DNA of 19,441 nt from Nitrososphaeraceae archaeon (GTDB taxonomy: Archaea > Thermoproteota > Nitrososphaeria > Nitrososphaerales > Nitrososphaeraceae). Made by a program: the position numbers and the translations under genes. This document shows positions 6,852-14,227 of the stretch, in pieces (the first letter of the stretch is position 1; the number at the start of each line of letters is the position of its first letter). The notes beneath the pieces were generated by a model. That model made no database searches, was not told the origin of the DNA, and saw nothing but the letters and a program-made list of their open reading frames with translations. The DNA lies in NCBI GenBank assembly GCA_030038695.1, contig JASHSN010000001.1:1-19441 (forward strand), given 5' to 3'.

Positions 6852-7082
6852 TCACAATGCTGTAATCGTTTTTTGTTTCTTTTTCTGCCTATTCTGACTA
6901 TATTTATCGACTGCCACTGCAAAAACATATCTGATGCCCTTACCCTTTAACTCCTCGTTTAACATATTATTCATTTGCTCAACATCCTTTCTCACCTTTT
7001 CTTCAGGAAACTTATTGGTACTAGCTACAACATACTGAAAGATATCTTCATGGTAACAATGTATCTCGTATAGTCGTGACAT
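6852..7082 (-). CDS. Small protein of unknown function
   Basis: The 76-residue protein has a likely alpha/beta fold: a strand LYEIHCYHED, a helix EEKVRKDVEQMNNMLNEELK (about 27-46), a strand IRYVFAVAVD, then a basic tail (QNRQKKKQKT). The sequence is charged, not low-complexity, and its frame is free of alternatives, so I think it is real. There is no membrane segment or known motif. It converges with the secreted protein gene; the gap has a 7-base inverted repeat (AGGAGAT 6726-6732, ATCTCCT 6775-6781) that may help termination. It is divergent from tatA. No clear TATA box was found. Confidence 0.55.
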   Translation of the reverse strand: MSRLYEIHCYHEDIFQYVVASTNKFPEEKVRKDVEQMNNMLNEELKGKGIRYVFAVAVDKYSQNRQKKKQKTITAL

Positions 7083-7239
7083 AAATTTTTTGCTTCCATC
7101 GGTGAGAATAGTTGCTAAGTTAAGAAGTTTTTACCCATCGCCATAATTCGTTGGTGCGCTTAGGAGAATCGTTCTGCATGTCAGATCTAAAACAAGTCAA
7201 CAAGCGCGTTCTGGCTAAACCTTTAATTGGCGTTGACTA

Positions 7240-7250
7240 CATATTAAAAA
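7240..7250 (+). promoter_or_regulatory. TATA-like box of tatA
   Basis: The AT-rich ATATTAAAAAT lies about 30 bases before an in-frame ATG at 7277 and about 60 before the ATG at 7307. It argues against the far upstream start at 7151. Confidence 0.35.
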
Positions 7251-7306
7251 TTAGGACAAGGAGCAAACAAAAGGGGATGTTGACACTATTTTTTTCCTCG
7301 TTTCAG

Positions 7307-7636
7307 ATGAATATAGGTGGTTCTGAGTGGATAATTATAGCACTGCTTGCCTTGTTTCTATTATTCGGAACAAAGAAGGTTCCACAGGTATCGAGGACTG
7401 TTGGAAAAGCTATTGGCGAATATCAGAAGGCGCAGGAATTATTGCATAAGGAAATGGAGAATATTACAACAAAACCTTTTGACGACAGCAAAATGCATTT
7501 CATGGGCTCAATTAACAGACCTGTTGCCACTGAGCGTGAAAAGCTTGAGACCATTGCTCGATCACTAAACATAAACTGCATTGGAAAGACTGACGACGAA
7601 ATACGATCATTAATTTCAAGGAGCATAACCGGTTAG
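7307..7636 (+). CDS. tatA: Twin-arginine translocase subunit TatA
   Basis: With the start at 7307 the protein has 109 residues and the family layout: MNIGGSEW, one membrane helix (about 8-21, IIIALLALFLLFG with the conserved F20-G21 hinge), and an amphipathic helix KKVPQVSRTVGKAIGEYQKA. The C-terminal tail REKLETIARSLN with GKTDDEIRSLISRS looks like a small helical domain seen in thaumarchaeal TatA. TatA forms the pore that moves folded proteins with twin-arginine signals across the membrane; TatC is not in the window. The frame is open to a GTG-like start at 7151 and an ATG at 7277 is possible, but the extra residues are unlike the family. The gene stands alone. Confidence 0.88.
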   Translation: MNIGGSEWIIIALLALFLLFGTKKVPQVSRTVGKAIGEYQKAQELLHKEMENITTKPFDDSKMHFMGSINRPVATEREKLETIARSLNINCIGKTDDEIRSLISRSITG

Positions 7637-7761
7637 AGCAATCCTAAATTTTACTAATAATGAAATAATTGTCAACAGTTATCAGATCGTCGTACTCGAT
7701 GGATTTATCTTGGTATGTTCTATTTTTCATTCATTCACTGCAGACTTTTTACATTCAACAC

Positions 7762-7769
7762 TTAAATAC
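7762..7769 (+). promoter_or_regulatory. TATA box of gdhA
   Basis: TTAAATAC lies 27-34 bases before the ATG at 7796, consistent with a leaderless transcript. Confidence 0.5.
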
Positions 7770-7795
7770 ATGAATTTTTTGAAAGAGTCTATAGA

Positions 7796-9064
7796 ATGTC
7801 AGATTTCAAAGGTGCTTTGACAATAAATCCGTTTGAGGTGGCACTTGAACAGCTTGACGAAGCCGCAAAGTTGATCAACCTTGACAACGGTTTGCATCAG
7901 ATATTGGCTCATCCGAAGCGGGTTCTTACCGTATCACTTCCAGTTAAATTGGATAACAACGAAATCCGTGTCTTCACAGGATTCAGATCACAGCATAATG
8001 ATGCAAGAGGTCCGTATAAGGGCGGTATAAGATATCATCCTCAGGTCACGATTGATGAAGTTAAGGCACTTTCTATGTGGATGACTTGGAAATGTGCGAT
8101 AGCTGACATTCCTTTCGGAGGTGGCAAAGGAGGTATTGTTTGCGACCCAAAACAGATGTCGGATCTTGAACTTGAGCGCATGACCCGACGGTATGCCTAC
8201 GCGATCTCTGATATTATAGGACCTTATACAGATATTCCTGCTCCCGATGTCTATACCGGTGGAAAGGAAATGGCCTGGATTATGGACACATATTCTGCAC
8301 TCAAGGGAAACTATGTTCAACCTGAATTGATCACAGGCAAACCACTGGCCATAGGCGGTTCTCTTGGAAGGACCGAAGCTACAGGGAGGGGATTATCCTT
8401 TACAGTCCGAGAAGCTGCGAAGATGTTAAAGCTTGACATACGTACATCGACCGTTGCAGTACAAGGATTTGGAAACGCTGGCCAGTTTGCTGCACAGTTA
8501 TTGGAGGAACAGGGCGCAAAAGTTGTAGCAGTCTCTGACTCAAAGGGAGGGCTGCAGAGCAGGAATGGTATTGATATTGGGGCTTTGAGAAAATATAAAG
8601 AGAAAAAGGGAACGATAGTCGGATTCTCGGAAGGCAAGTCGATTAGTAATGAAGAAGTGCTTGAAACAGATTGTACGATATTAGTACCTGCAGCTCTTGA
8701 AAATCAGATCACCAAAAAGAACGCTGAAAAAATTAGCGCCAAAATTGTGGCGGAAGCAGCTAACGGTCCTACTACTCCGGATGCGGATGAAATACTATAC
8801 AAGAATAAAACGCTATTGATCCCGGATGTTCTTGCCAATGGAGGCGGTGTGACTGTTTCATATTTCGAATGGCTTCAAAACCTGAGAAGAGAGTACTGGA
8901 GTGAAAGCCAGGTGAATGATATGCTTGATAAAAATATAACAAGAGCATTTTCAGACGTTTACAGTACACACGAAAAACATCAGGTTAATATGCGAAAAGC
9001 TAGCACATTACTGGCGATAAATCGAGTAGTCGACGCAATAAAAATTAGAGGACTATGGCCTTAA
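7796..9064 (+). CDS. gdhA: Glutamate dehydrogenase
   Basis: This 422-residue protein has the normal length of the hexameric enzyme, which interconverts glutamate with 2-oxoglutarate and ammonium using NAD(P). The substrate domain has HNDARGPYKGGIRYHP (about 67-82), the lysine of MTWKCA (K99), the glycine-rich PFGGGKGG with K111, and the aspartate of PAPD (D151). The nucleotide-binding domain has VAVQGFGNAG (about 220-229), with D248 at the end of the next strand; coenzyme preference cannot be read safely. In an ammonia oxidiser it would link ammonium to nitrogen assimilation. The gene has its own promoter and converges with iscA; 33 bases of its 3' end are repeated downstream (see 8999-9113). 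Confidence 0.96.
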   Translation: MSDFKGALTINPFEVALEQLDEAAKLINLDNGLHQILAHPKRVLTVSLPVKLDNNEIRVFTGFRSQHNDARGPYKGGIRYHPQVTIDEVKALSMWMTWKCAIADIPFGGGKGGIVCDPKQMSDLELERMTRRYAYAISDIIGPYTDIPAPDVYTGGKEMAWIMDTYSALKGNYVQPELITGKPLAIGGSLGRTEATGRGLSFTVREAAKMLKLDIRTSTVAVQGFGNAGQFAAQLLEEQGAKVVAVSDSKGGLQSRNGIDIGALRKYKEKKGTIVGFSEGKSISNEEVLETDCTILVPAALENQITKKNAEKISAKIVAEAANGPTTPDADEILYKNKTLLIPDVLANGGGVTVSYFEWLQNLRREYWSESQVNDMLDKNITRAFSDVYSTHEKHQVNMRKASTLLAINRVVDAIKIRGLWP

Positions 9065-9113
9065 ACGAGGCCGCGATATGGCTAGCACATTACTGGCGAT
9101 AAATCGAGTAGTC
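8999..9113. repeat. 33-bp exact direct repeat between the gdhA end and the iscA end
   Basis: The 33 bases at 8999-9031, inside the gdhA coding region, recur exactly at 9081-9113, 82 bases away. They begin GCTAGCACATTACTGG and end CGAGTAGTC. The second copy lies in the gap between the convergent genes and ends one base before the iscA stop codon. Because iscA is read leftwards, its 3' untranslated end would be exactly complementary to gdhA mRNA. Confidence 0.97.
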
Positions 9114-9114
9114 T

Positions 9115-9465
9115 CTAATCGGTACTAAACGAATGTCCACATGAACAGCTCTTTGTTACATTAGGATTATTGATCTTAAAGCCAGCTCCCATTAGACTCT
9201 CGATGTAGTCAATATTTGCACCTTTAAGGTATCTTTGACTATAGCCATCTATAAGAACTTTCACTCCACATTGTTCAATGATGTGGTCATCTTCCTCGGA
9301 TTTTTCTTCAAATCCCATTCCATACGATAGGCCAGAACAACCACCACCCGAAACATATACTCTTAAGAAGAGATTGTCTTTGCCTTCCTGTTTCATGAAT
9401 TCTCCGACTTTCTGTGCAGCCTTTGGCGTGATAGTGATGACCTGGCTTTGTTCTGTGCTTTCCAT
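9115..9465 (-). CDS. iscA: Iron-sulfur cluster assembly carrier of the HesB/IscA/ErpA family
   Basis: The 116-residue protein is a complete A-type carrier. The three cluster cysteines are C43 (in GGGCSG) and C107 and C109 (in SCSCGHSF). Sequences VSGGGCSGLSYGMGFEE and LMGAGFKINNPNV are family hallmarks. A fourth cysteine, C66, is not conserved. It should accept Fe-S clusters from a scaffold and hand them to apoproteins such as ferredoxins. The start is the ATG at 9465, about 22 bases after a TATA box. It is convergent with gdhA and separated by 50 bases that contain the second copy of the 33-bp repeat. Confidence 0.95.
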   Translation of the reverse strand: MESTEQSQVITITPKAAQKVGEFMKQEGKDNLFLRVYVSGGGCSGLSYGMGFEEKSEEDDHIIEQCGVKVLIDGYSQRYLKGANIDYIESLMGAGFKINNPNVTKSCSCGHSFSTD

Positions 9466-9486
9466 TAAAAATAACTTCAGCTTCTA

Positions 9487-9494
9487 AATATAAT
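9487..9494 (-). promoter_or_regulatory. TATA box of iscA
   Basis: The minus strand reads TTATATTT within an AT-rich block, 22-29 bases before the ATG at 9465. Confidence 0.55.
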
Positions 9495-9619
9495 AACCTT
9501 TTCATTAGTAGCACATCATACTATAAAATCAAGCACTTTTTTCAGGGAACAAGGTAGAAATAAGTGCCTTTTTCTATAGTAACTGGAGTTCTGTTAACGA
9601 TGCGGCAAAAACAAGACCA

Positions 9620-11752
9620 TCACTGCTTCGCATCAACCAATATTTTTGACCATTTTGCCAGACTTCCAGCAGCCGCTACCCAGGAAGTTACGGAAGGATA
9701 GACGGGGACGTTCCGATCTTCAATTTCATTTGAAATCCTCTGTGTAAACGGTCCGCCCATGGCCCCAACCAATATCGGTTTTTTCTTGTTCTTCTGGAAC
9801 TCCGCCAATACATCAACAATTGACACTTCCAATGGATCGTCCTGGAATACAAACCAGGCCATGATGATGTCTACATTTGGGTCATCAATGAAGGTTTGGA
9901 TGGCGAATCGATAGTCATCAGCGCTTGCAGATCCTGTAATATCGCATGGATTTCCGATTACATAAGTCGGTGGATAATGCTCTTTGAATGCTTTTTTGCT
10001 TGCTTCGCTAATTTCTGCAACTACCAACCCTAGTTCTTCAAAATGATCTATAGCAGCTATAACCGGGCCTGCGCCATTTGACACCATTGCTACTCGATTA
10101 CCATTAGGAACTGGTTGCCATATCAATGCCTTAAGCGAACCAGTAAGTTCTTCGTAGCTATTAACAGAAATTATTCCTGCTTGGTCTAGTGCACCTTTTA
10201 CAACGGCATACGAACCGCCAAGTGAACCCGTGTGTGACATGGCCTGCTTGGCTCCCCTCGTAGTTCTGCCGTTCTTGAACACAATTACCGGCTTCTTTGC
10301 CTCGCGTATTACCTTTTTGGCAGTATTCAAAAATTTTCGTCCGTCACCAAGACCCTCCACATATAGACCAATAACTTTCGTCTGAGGATCTTCTGAGAGG
10401 TACCATAGCATGTCCGCCTCGTCAACATCGGACCTGTTACCATATGAGATCATCTTACTCATGCCAAAGGAGTCAGCAGTTTCCATAAATGCAATACCTA
10501 CGGTTCCACTTTGAGAGAGAAAGGCAACGTGACCGTTTCTAGGTCTGATCATTCGTTCGTGACCCTGGAATGCGCAGTCAAGGCGATTTTCCCCATTGAA
10601 CATTCCGATGCAGTTTGGTCCAATAATTCTTATCTTCAACTCACTGGAAATTTCCTTAATTTCTTGTTCGATAGCAGCACGTTCTCCTCCGAGCTCTTTA
10701 CCTCCACCTGAAATAATGACCATGTTATGGATATTCTTCTTTCCGCAGATTTTCAACAAGTCCGGGACAAATCTAAGATCAACCGTAACCACTACTACAT
10801 CTACTTGTTCGTTTATATCTTCAAGACTCTTGTACGCTTTAATACCCATAATTTCAGGGTATCCCTTTGCGTTAACAGGAAAGACCTTTCCTTTGTATTC
10901 GTGTTTCACGAGACTTTCAAAAACAGAGTTCCCCACTTTGCCCCGCTCTGGGGATGCACCGATCAATGCGATAGATCTGGCATTAAAGAAAACCTCCATA
11001 AAACTAGAATCTGGCTGGGATCTGGAAATAGCTCCAATATATGGTTTGTCCTTCAATATAATTTTTGCGTCTACTACGTAATAATCATGCGGGTATGCTA
11101 TGACAGGATTGAAATCGATACTTTCGTAGTAAGCAGCCATATCAGTTCCAAGATCTCCAATATTCACCAGTGCAGTGCACAACATATCGATGTCCACGGC
11201 TTCCACACCTCTGAATCCTTTCAGTAATTGCTTTCCTCTCAGATCTTCGATCATCTCTCTTGCATCTTCTTTGGTAATCGGTAAGACGCGGAACGATATA
11301 TCTTTGAAAATTTCTGTATTAATTCCGCCCATGCCAAACATGATCACTGGACCGAACTGCGGATCGTTTTGTAAACCAACAATCAACTCGATACCAGAAG
11401 GAACCATCTTTTCAAGTAGAATTCCTTTTATTTCATATCGCTTTGAGAGGCGCTCCTTCATATCTGCAAAGGTTTCACGGACTTTTGCCTCTGAGCGAAG
11501 ACCGACCTCTACTCCACTAACGTCAGTTTTGTGCAATATCTCAGGAGAAACCACTTTCGCGACTAGCGGGAACCCGATCTCCTTTGCCTTTTTGACAGCC
11601 TCAGATTCCGTTTTAACTAGTGCGTACATCGGAACTTTGATTCCATAAGCCGTCAAAATCTCTTTTGCAGATTCTTCTGTTATTACCTTATCCTTTTTTG
11701 AAATAATATCGTCAAATATTTCCTTGACCTTTTGGCCCCTATTACCATTCAA
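9620..11752 (-). CDS. ADP-forming acyl-CoA synthetase (3-hydroxypropionyl/4-hydroxybutyryl-CoA synthetase type)
   Basis: The 710-residue protein is a single-chain NDP-forming acyl-CoA synthetase with the ATP-grasp subunit first. Residues about 1-235 form the ATP-grasp domain ([20 protein letters not shown] at 60-79, later [10 protein letters not shown]). The CoA-binding domain starts near residue 255 ([20 protein letters not shown]), followed by the ligase domains with [11 protein letters not shown] and the phosphohistidine loop [10 protein letters not shown], His507. The mechanism is acyl phosphate, phosphohistidine, then ATP/ADP exchange. In Nitrosopumilus maritimus the homologues activate 3-hydroxypropionate and 4-hydroxybutyrate in the carbon fixation cycle; which one this is cannot be decided from sequence. 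An SD-like GGTGAT sits just before the ATG at 11752, unusual in this window. The ADP-forming acetate enzyme is a less likely alternative. Confidence 0.93.
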   Translation of the reverse strand: MNGNRGQKVKEIFDDIISKKDKVITEESAKEILTAYGIKVPMYALVKTESEAVKKAKEIGFPLVAKVVSPEILHKTDVSGVEVGLRSEAKVRETFADMKERLSKRYEIKGILLEKMVPSGIELIVGLQNDPQFGPVIMFGMGGINTEIFKDISFRVLPITKEDAREMIEDLRGKQLLKGFRGVEAVDIDMLCTALVNIGDLGTDMAAYYESIDFNPVIAYPHDYYVVDAKIILKDKPYIGAISRSQPDSSFMEVFFNARSIALIGASPERGKVGNSVFESLVKHEYKGKVFPVNAKGYPEIMGIKAYKSLEDINEQVDVVVVTVDLRFVPDLLKICGKKNIHNMVIISGGGKELGGERAAIEQEIKEISSELKIRIIGPNCIGMFNGENRLDCAFQGHERMIRPRNGHVAFLSQSGTVGIAFMETADSFGMSKMISYGNRSDVDEADMLWYLSEDPQTKVIGLYVEGLGDGRKFLNTAKKVIREAKKPVIVFKNGRTTRGAKQAMSHTGSLGGSYAVVKGALDQAGIISVNSYEELTGSLKALIWQPVPNGNRVAMVSNGAGPVIAAIDHFEELGLVVAEISEASKKAFKEHYPPTYVIGNPCDITGSASADDYRFAIQTFIDDPNVDIIMAWFVFQDDPLEVSIVDVLAEFQKNKKKPILVGAMGGPFTQRISNEIEDRNVPVYPSVTSWVAAAGSLAKWSKILVDAKQ

Positions 11753-11985
11753 TCACCGAGAACAAAGCCCGGAGCATCTAATTAACCTTACGTGTTGGTT
11801 TCAACTGAAGTACCGCACGCAACATACCAATAACGATTAATGAGGCTATAAAATAACTGAATAGGTACTAGCTTCTTCGACGTTGAGAGGACAGCGCCGG
11901 TCTGGAGGATAGTCAATCATGTGAAGACTTTTTGTCAGGAAAAACATAGTGCGAATACCAAAATGGTAAATACAATGTTTGACTG

Positions 11986-12135
11986 ATGAGTGACATGAGT
12001 GATTCCAACCCTCTTGGTGATCAGAGCAAAGAGTATAGATGTAAAATTTGTGGCCTTGATTTTGTAACAGCACAGCTTCTTGCCGCACACATAGACTCGG
12101 AACATCCCGAAGCCGAACAACCAGAAATATTGTAG
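11986..12135 (+). CDS. 49-residue single C2H2 zinc-finger protein
   Basis: The frame encodes MSDMSDSNPLGDQSKEYRCK and continues ICGLDFVTAQLLAAHIDSEH to PEAEQPEIL. From the ATG at 11986 the ligands are C19, C22, H35 and H40, fitting C-x2-C-x12-H-x4-H. F26 and L32 occupy the core positions. A second in-frame ATG at 11995 gives 46 residues and is equally possible. Unlike the finger at 2338 it has acidic ends, so a protein partner or RNA is as likely as DNA. The spacing of ligands is identical in both. It sits alone between the acyl-CoA synthetase (divergent) and a long gap; a TATA-like CTATAAAATAA lies near 11846-11856, farther upstream than usual. Too short for standard gene calling. Confidence 0.75.
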   Translation: MSDMSDSNPLGDQSKEYRCKICGLDFVTAQLLAAHIDSEHPEAEQPEIL

Positions 12136-12582
12136 CATAGACCGCATAGACGGTGTAAGATACTGTGAACTTAAGAAAGATCAAGCGGCAGTGGTTCGAT
12201 AGACATGGCGCCATCTGAACCTTAAGTGCTTAGTCAATCGCATTAGTGAATTCTACTTCTAATCGAAGGGAGCGGCTAAACTCGCTCAAGATTCACCATT
12301 TCGTTTAATTGAAATGTATTGCCTCCTTATACTGTCTAACTCGTTACTCACTTCAAATTATTCCAAAATAGATTGTAGAGATTTCAAATTGTGCCTTGTA
12401 TGGCATTCGTACTTTATTGATCTTCTGGTTGTTGTACATACCAATATTAGAGTATCCAGCGCATGTAGATCATCGAGTTAAACCGGACCACCTACAGCTC
12501 ATAAATTTCCAGCATGGACCGCGTGAGGGAATAATTAGTTGCCTTGATTAAATAATAAAGCCTTTTTTCGTGTTATAACATA
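12136..12582. other. Gene-free stretch between C2H2 gene and methyltransferase
   Basis: These 447 bases have no convincing frame on either strand. The notable item is an inverted repeat at 12193-12221: GGTTC and GAACC arms flank the perfect palindrome ATGGCGCCAT (12205-12214), with a 5-base bulge on the left. It lies 57 bases after the C2H2 stop. The GGTTCGA resembles a tRNA T-loop but no tRNA fold is present. Confidence 0.5.
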
Positions 12583-13284
12583 CTATTTATATGCGGCGAC
12601 AATAACTGCTCCCCCCAGTAGTCGAGTATGAAAGTCCACTCTAGGAAAATATTCCATGAGTAAGTTATTGAGCTCAGAATTTTTTGGCCATCTTCGATAG
12701 GTACCGTAAAGAGCTTGAAATTTTAGGCCTATTTTTCCCGCGACTGCAAAGGCGAGAATATTAAGTAGGTATTTCAAATAGAACGACACGCATCGTTCTA
12801 TCAATGGATTGTCAGGCTTACCTAGGTCTACGATAACTAATCGCCCTCCAAACTTCAAGACTCGATACATTTCAGAAATGGCCTTCCTGAGTTGAATTGC
12901 ATCTCGGAGCGAATATCCACAAAGCACCGCGTCAAAAATATCGCTCCTGAACGGCATGTGTTCGAAAACCCCTGACGACATTGAAAGTTCCCCTGTTTGA
13001 ACAAAGAACCGCTTTGCGTTAGCTAGCATTTCCGTGATGGGATCATACATGATAATTTTCGCTGCTCCTTTCGTCTCGTCAAGCGCAAGTCGTGACATGT
13101 TTCCGTAACCCGAGCCTGCGTCTAGCAGGAGGTTGCCAGGACGAACGCATCCATGTATTCCCTTCATCCGGAATTTTACGTCTTTTCCTAATGAAATGGT
13201 TCTGTTTACTTTGTCGTACACCGGAATCACAAACCGCAAAGCTTCCATTACTTCGTTCCAGTATCGCTGACCTAGTCCAGACAA
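12583..13284 (-). CDS. SAM-dependent methyltransferase, UbiE/MenG-like
   Basis: The 233-residue protein has a class I methyltransferase fold with the marks of the UbiE/MenG family: PVYDKVNRTISLGKD (about 21-35), the SAM motif LLLDAGSGYGNMS (52-64), the acidic residue D81 after the second strand, GVFEHMPFRSDIFDAVLCGY (105-124), and YSLRDAIQLRKAISEMYRVL followed by GGRLVIVDLGKP. UbiE/MenG methylate demethylmenaquinone; Thaumarchaeota are known to contain menaquinones, so a membrane-associated quinone methyltransferase is the best inference, though other small-molecule methyltransferases share these motifs. The start is TTG at 13284, preceded by a TATA box; the ATG at residue 13 is an alternative. 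It is divergent from the ferredoxin gene. Confidence 0.85.
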   Translation of the reverse strand: MSGLGQRYWNEVMEALRFVIPVYDKVNRTISLGKDVKFRMKGIHGCVRPGNLLLDAGSGYGNMSRLALDETKGAAKIIMYDPITEMLANAKRFFVQTGELSMSSGVFEHMPFRSDIFDAVLCGYSLRDAIQLRKAISEMYRVLKFGGRLVIVDLGKPDNPLIERCVSFYLKYLLNILAFAVAGKIGLKFQALYGTYRRWPKNSELNNLLMEYFPRVDFHTRLLGGAVIVAAYK

Positions 13285-13311
13285 CTTTTAAATCTAGTGC
13301 GAGGCTTATGG

Positions 13312-13320
13312 CATATTATT
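13312..13320 (-). promoter_or_regulatory. TATA box of the methyltransferase gene
   Basis: The minus strand reads AATAATATG, 28-36 bases before the TTG at 13284. This spacing supports the TTG start. Confidence 0.45.
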
Positions 13321-13440
13321 TTTTGTATGTATGGGGTTAGCCAAAGCTAAAAACAACGTCTGACAAAGCAAGTTGTACTACCACTCCTCGTATTCGTACG
13401 ATTAGGTTGTCGCATCGATTGGACTGTACCCTTAATAAGG

Positions 13441-13449
13441 ATTAAATAA
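13441..13449 (+). promoter_or_regulatory. TATA box of the ferredoxin gene
   Basis: ATTAAATAA lies 23-31 bases before the GTG at 13472, consistent with a leaderless transcript starting at that GTG. Confidence 0.5.
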
Positions 13450-13471
13450 GCACCATCCAATAGAAATTCAC

Positions 13472-14101
13472 GTGGCTTACGAGAGCGAATACATATGTCC
13501 AAATTGTGGTAGCTTATTGATACATAGCAACCCGCTCACTCTCGAAAGCATGAAAGATGTCCATAATCAGCATTGCGTCGTCTTGCGGCAAAAATCAATT
13601 GCCATGCAGATGTCTAGTAGACCAACTGTGGCAGTTGCACCAAAACCCTTGGCAACAGGAGGAGGGCCTTCTGTCGTTGCTGCTAGTATACCTGGGATTA
13701 CTAATGCTGCTACGATTTCAGCTGCAGCTAATACAACGATAACGCTTAGTGGCAATGGAACTAGTTATTCCAAAGCGGAAGGTCCTATAGATCCCGATTT
13801 CAAATCAAAGAGACAGATGGTCGGTACTTTCAAAGGTATAAAAGTATGGGGACCAATAGACCCGCCAGGACAGTTAGGTATATGGGGCACTCAAGTAACA
13901 GTAGATTATGATATCTGCATAGCAGATGGAGCATGCATTGAGGCTTGTCCCGTCAATGTCTACGAGTGGTTAGATACTCCTGGACATCCGGGGTCAGAAA
14001 AGAAAACATTTATGGCTAGAGAAAAAGACTGTATATTCTGTATGGCATGTGAGAATGTGTGTCCTCCCCAATGTGTAAAAATCTTTCAAAAAGGTACATA
14101 A
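13472..14101 (+). CDS. zfx: Ferredoxin of the zfx lineage with N-terminal zinc-finger-like extension and no zinc site
   Basis: The 209-residue protein has three parts. Residues 8-35 form a C2H2-like finger (C9, C12, H31, H34, C35). Residues about 45-100 are an Ala/Thr/Gly/Ser-rich linker. Residues about 104-209 align with the Sulfolobus zinc ferredoxin. Cluster ligands: C149, C155, C159 with D152 in the place of a cysteine, and C187, C190, C193, C197, which predicts one 3Fe-4S and one 4Fe-4S cluster; C201 is extra. The three histidines and the aspartate that bind zinc in the Sulfolobus protein are replaced (GTFKGIKV and GIWGT here; EHSGHKV- and GIHGT-like there), so the classical zinc site is gone. 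It carries electrons to or from 2-oxoacid oxidoreductases or similar enzymes. The GTG start follows a TATA box by about 25 bases. Confidence 0.9.
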   Translation: MAYESEYICPNCGSLLIHSNPLTLESMKDVHNQHCVVLRQKSIAMQMSSRPTVAVAPKPLATGGGPSVVAASIPGITNAATISAAANTTITLSGNGTSYSKAEGPIDPDFKSKRQMVGTFKGIKVWGPIDPPGQLGIWGTQVTVDYDICIADGACIEACPVNVYEWLDTPGHPGSEKKTFMAREKDCIFCMACENVCPPQCVKIFQKGT

Positions 14102-14124
14102 AATACAACAACAAAAAGGTACAT
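14087..14124. repeat. 13-bp direct repeat at the ferredoxin stop
   Basis: CAAAAAGGTACAT occurs at 14087-14099, covering the last codons, and again at 14112-14124. The 25-base step suggests a small local duplication. Farther on, CACATGC (14139-14145) and GCATGTG (14171-14177) form an inverted repeat that might aid termination. Confidence 0.85.
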
Positions 14125-14182
14125 GATAATACTCTCACCACATGCCTTGTGGGATTAATTAAATTGATGAGCATGTGATGAT

Positions 14183-14192
14183 TATAAATATA
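14183..14192 (+). promoter_or_regulatory. TATA box of the glycosyltransferase gene
   Basis: TATAAATATA lies 36-45 bases before the ATG at 14228, predicting a leader of about 10-15 bases. Confidence 0.55.
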
Positions 14193-14227
14193 TGTGGTAG
14201 GTGAGATAGCTTGTTAGACAAGATAGG

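Noticed and set aside
7151..7306. N-terminal extension of TatA by 52 residues
   Set aside because: The family begins a few residues before the membrane helix, and the TATA-like box at 7240-7250 lies inside the extension.
10511..11648. Several open frames on the plus strand opposite the acyl-CoA synthetase
   Set aside because: They lie wholly antisense to a well-supported 710-residue enzyme and their translations have no protein-like composition.
12193..12221. GGTTCGA resembling a tRNA T-loop
   Set aside because: No acceptor, D or anticodon stem can be drawn around it; it is part of an unrelated inverted repeat.
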